This document shows positions 33,723 to 34,157 of a stretch of DNA of 34,157 nucleotides, in pieces. Position numbers and translations under genes: made by a program. The DNA is from an uncultured Verrucomicrobiota bacterium (GTDB taxonomy: Bacteria; Verrucomicrobiota; Kiritimatiellia; RFP12; UBA1067): NCBI GenBank assembly GCA_937901395.1, contig CALCDB010000179.1, positions 1 to 34,157 of the forward strand. The letters run 5' to 3'. Each line of letters starts with the position of its first letter. Positions within the stretch are counted from its first letter, which is position 1. The notes below the pieces were generated by a model. That model saw only the letters and a list, made by a program, of their open reading frames with translations. It was not told the origin of the DNA and made no database searches.

Positions 33723-34157
33723 TTAAGACGGCGAAAACCGCCAAGCCAATTTCCCGCCCCTCGGCTCAACGTAAAGCGAAACGCCATTTTGCTCGGCCAT
33801 TTTCGCGAGCGCCTCGTTAATGCCATGCCAAGCGGCAACGCGCGACTCGCCCTCTGGCGCAACGCGCGACAACAGCAGATATAGCCCCTTGCCGAAAAGA
33901 GCCGGCTCGTCGTCCTTCGGCCGATAGACCATCGCCAGCTGATCGGGAACCATCTTGATAAAGGGAATCTCCCGCCGAATCAACTCGCGCGCAACCGCCC
34001 GCTCGCAAGGCGAAATGAATGTCGAGGCGAGCGTATAGCCATTCTCGCACGCCGCCATCAGCCGCGCGACTACCTCTGAAAAATCATGCTCGGGAATCCG
34101 CCGCGAAAGGCGGATCGCCGCGATCTTCCCATTGAGCAAATCCGTCGACCCGACTCC
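33723..34157 (-). CDS. DprA/Smf-like Rossmann-fold protein (C-terminal part, cut by window end)
   Basis: The frame is open to the last base of the window and ends at 33723, giving at least 144 residues. An internal TTG at 34139 could be read as a start, but the frame continues upstream as GVGSTD, so this is probably the C-terminal part of a longer protein. STDLLNGKIAAIRLSRR, then GYTLASTFISPCERAVARELIRREIPFIKMV and GKGLYLLLSRV, resemble small DprA-like proteins of anaerobes (a strand-helix-strand Rossmann pattern with 'ISP.E' after the third strand). The similarity is loose, and function is unproven. Confidence 0.5.
   Translation of the reverse strand, partial: GVGSTDLLNGKIAAIRLSRRIPEHDFSEVVARLMAACENGYTLASTFISPCERAVARELIRREIPFIKMVPDQLAMVYRPKDDEPALFGKGLYLLLSRVAPEGESRVAAWHGINEALAKMAEQNGVSLYVEPRGGKLAWRFSPS

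Overview
This 34 kb window looks like a chromosomal stretch from a strictly anaerobic, probably gut- or rumen-associated bacterium. The evidence is a desulfoferrodoxin plus hybrid-cluster-protein stress pair, a hydrogenase-type GHKL ATPase, an N-acetylneuraminate lyase with an AGE epimerase, a GH95 fucosidase and a PBP1C/alpha-2-macroglobulin pair. A member of the PVC group (Kiritimatiellota- or Lentisphaerota-like) would fit, but that placement is a guess from gene style; no rRNA or other phylogenetic marker was compared. All 27 genes I support lie on the minus strand. The window holds no tRNA, rRNA, insertion sequence or CRISPR array that I can see.

In the direction of transcription (high to low coordinates) the layout is as follows. 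(1) The C-terminal part of a DprA-like protein, cut by the window edge, then an alpha/beta hydrolase with its own promoter. (2) A chain dnaX, nfeD, SPFH/stomatin-like protein, GH95 fucosidase, sugar nucleotidyltransferase and comF, all tightly packed. (3) nadD, unusually fused to a ferredoxin-thioredoxin-reductase-like Cys domain, followed by tcdA with an ATGA overlap. (4) A secreted acidic protein of unknown function with a very good promoter and a strong intrinsic terminator. (5) alpha-2-macroglobulin, pbpC, and an AddB-like/AddA-like helicase-nuclease pair, overlapping end to end. (6) dfx-hcp, preceded by a 14-bp Crp/Fnr-type palindrome centred near -42, and closed by a hairpin that overlaps the promoter of the next gene, a Crp/Fnr regulator likely to be HcpR-like. 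(7) tig-clpP-clpX-panD-uup, the first four joined by ATGA overlaps. (8) nanA, AGE epimerase, hydrogenase-type ATPase and ruvC (cut by the window start).

Functionally, the window combines housekeeping (DNA repair and recombination, replication clamp loading, proteolysis, NAD and pantothenate synthesis, tRNA modification), envelope maintenance, oxygen/nitrosative stress defence under a probable local regulator, and breakdown of host-type glycans (fucose, sialic acid). The most unusual proteins are the NadD-FTR fusion, an Uup ABC-F protein that has lost most of the helical part of its first ATPase domain, and an AGE epimerase with a ~75-residue insert carrying two DGKI repeats. Several promoters have a TGnTATAAT extended -10, and two genes (dnaX, the Crp/Fnr gene) have their -10 box so close to the start codon that the mRNA would be leaderless or nearly so.
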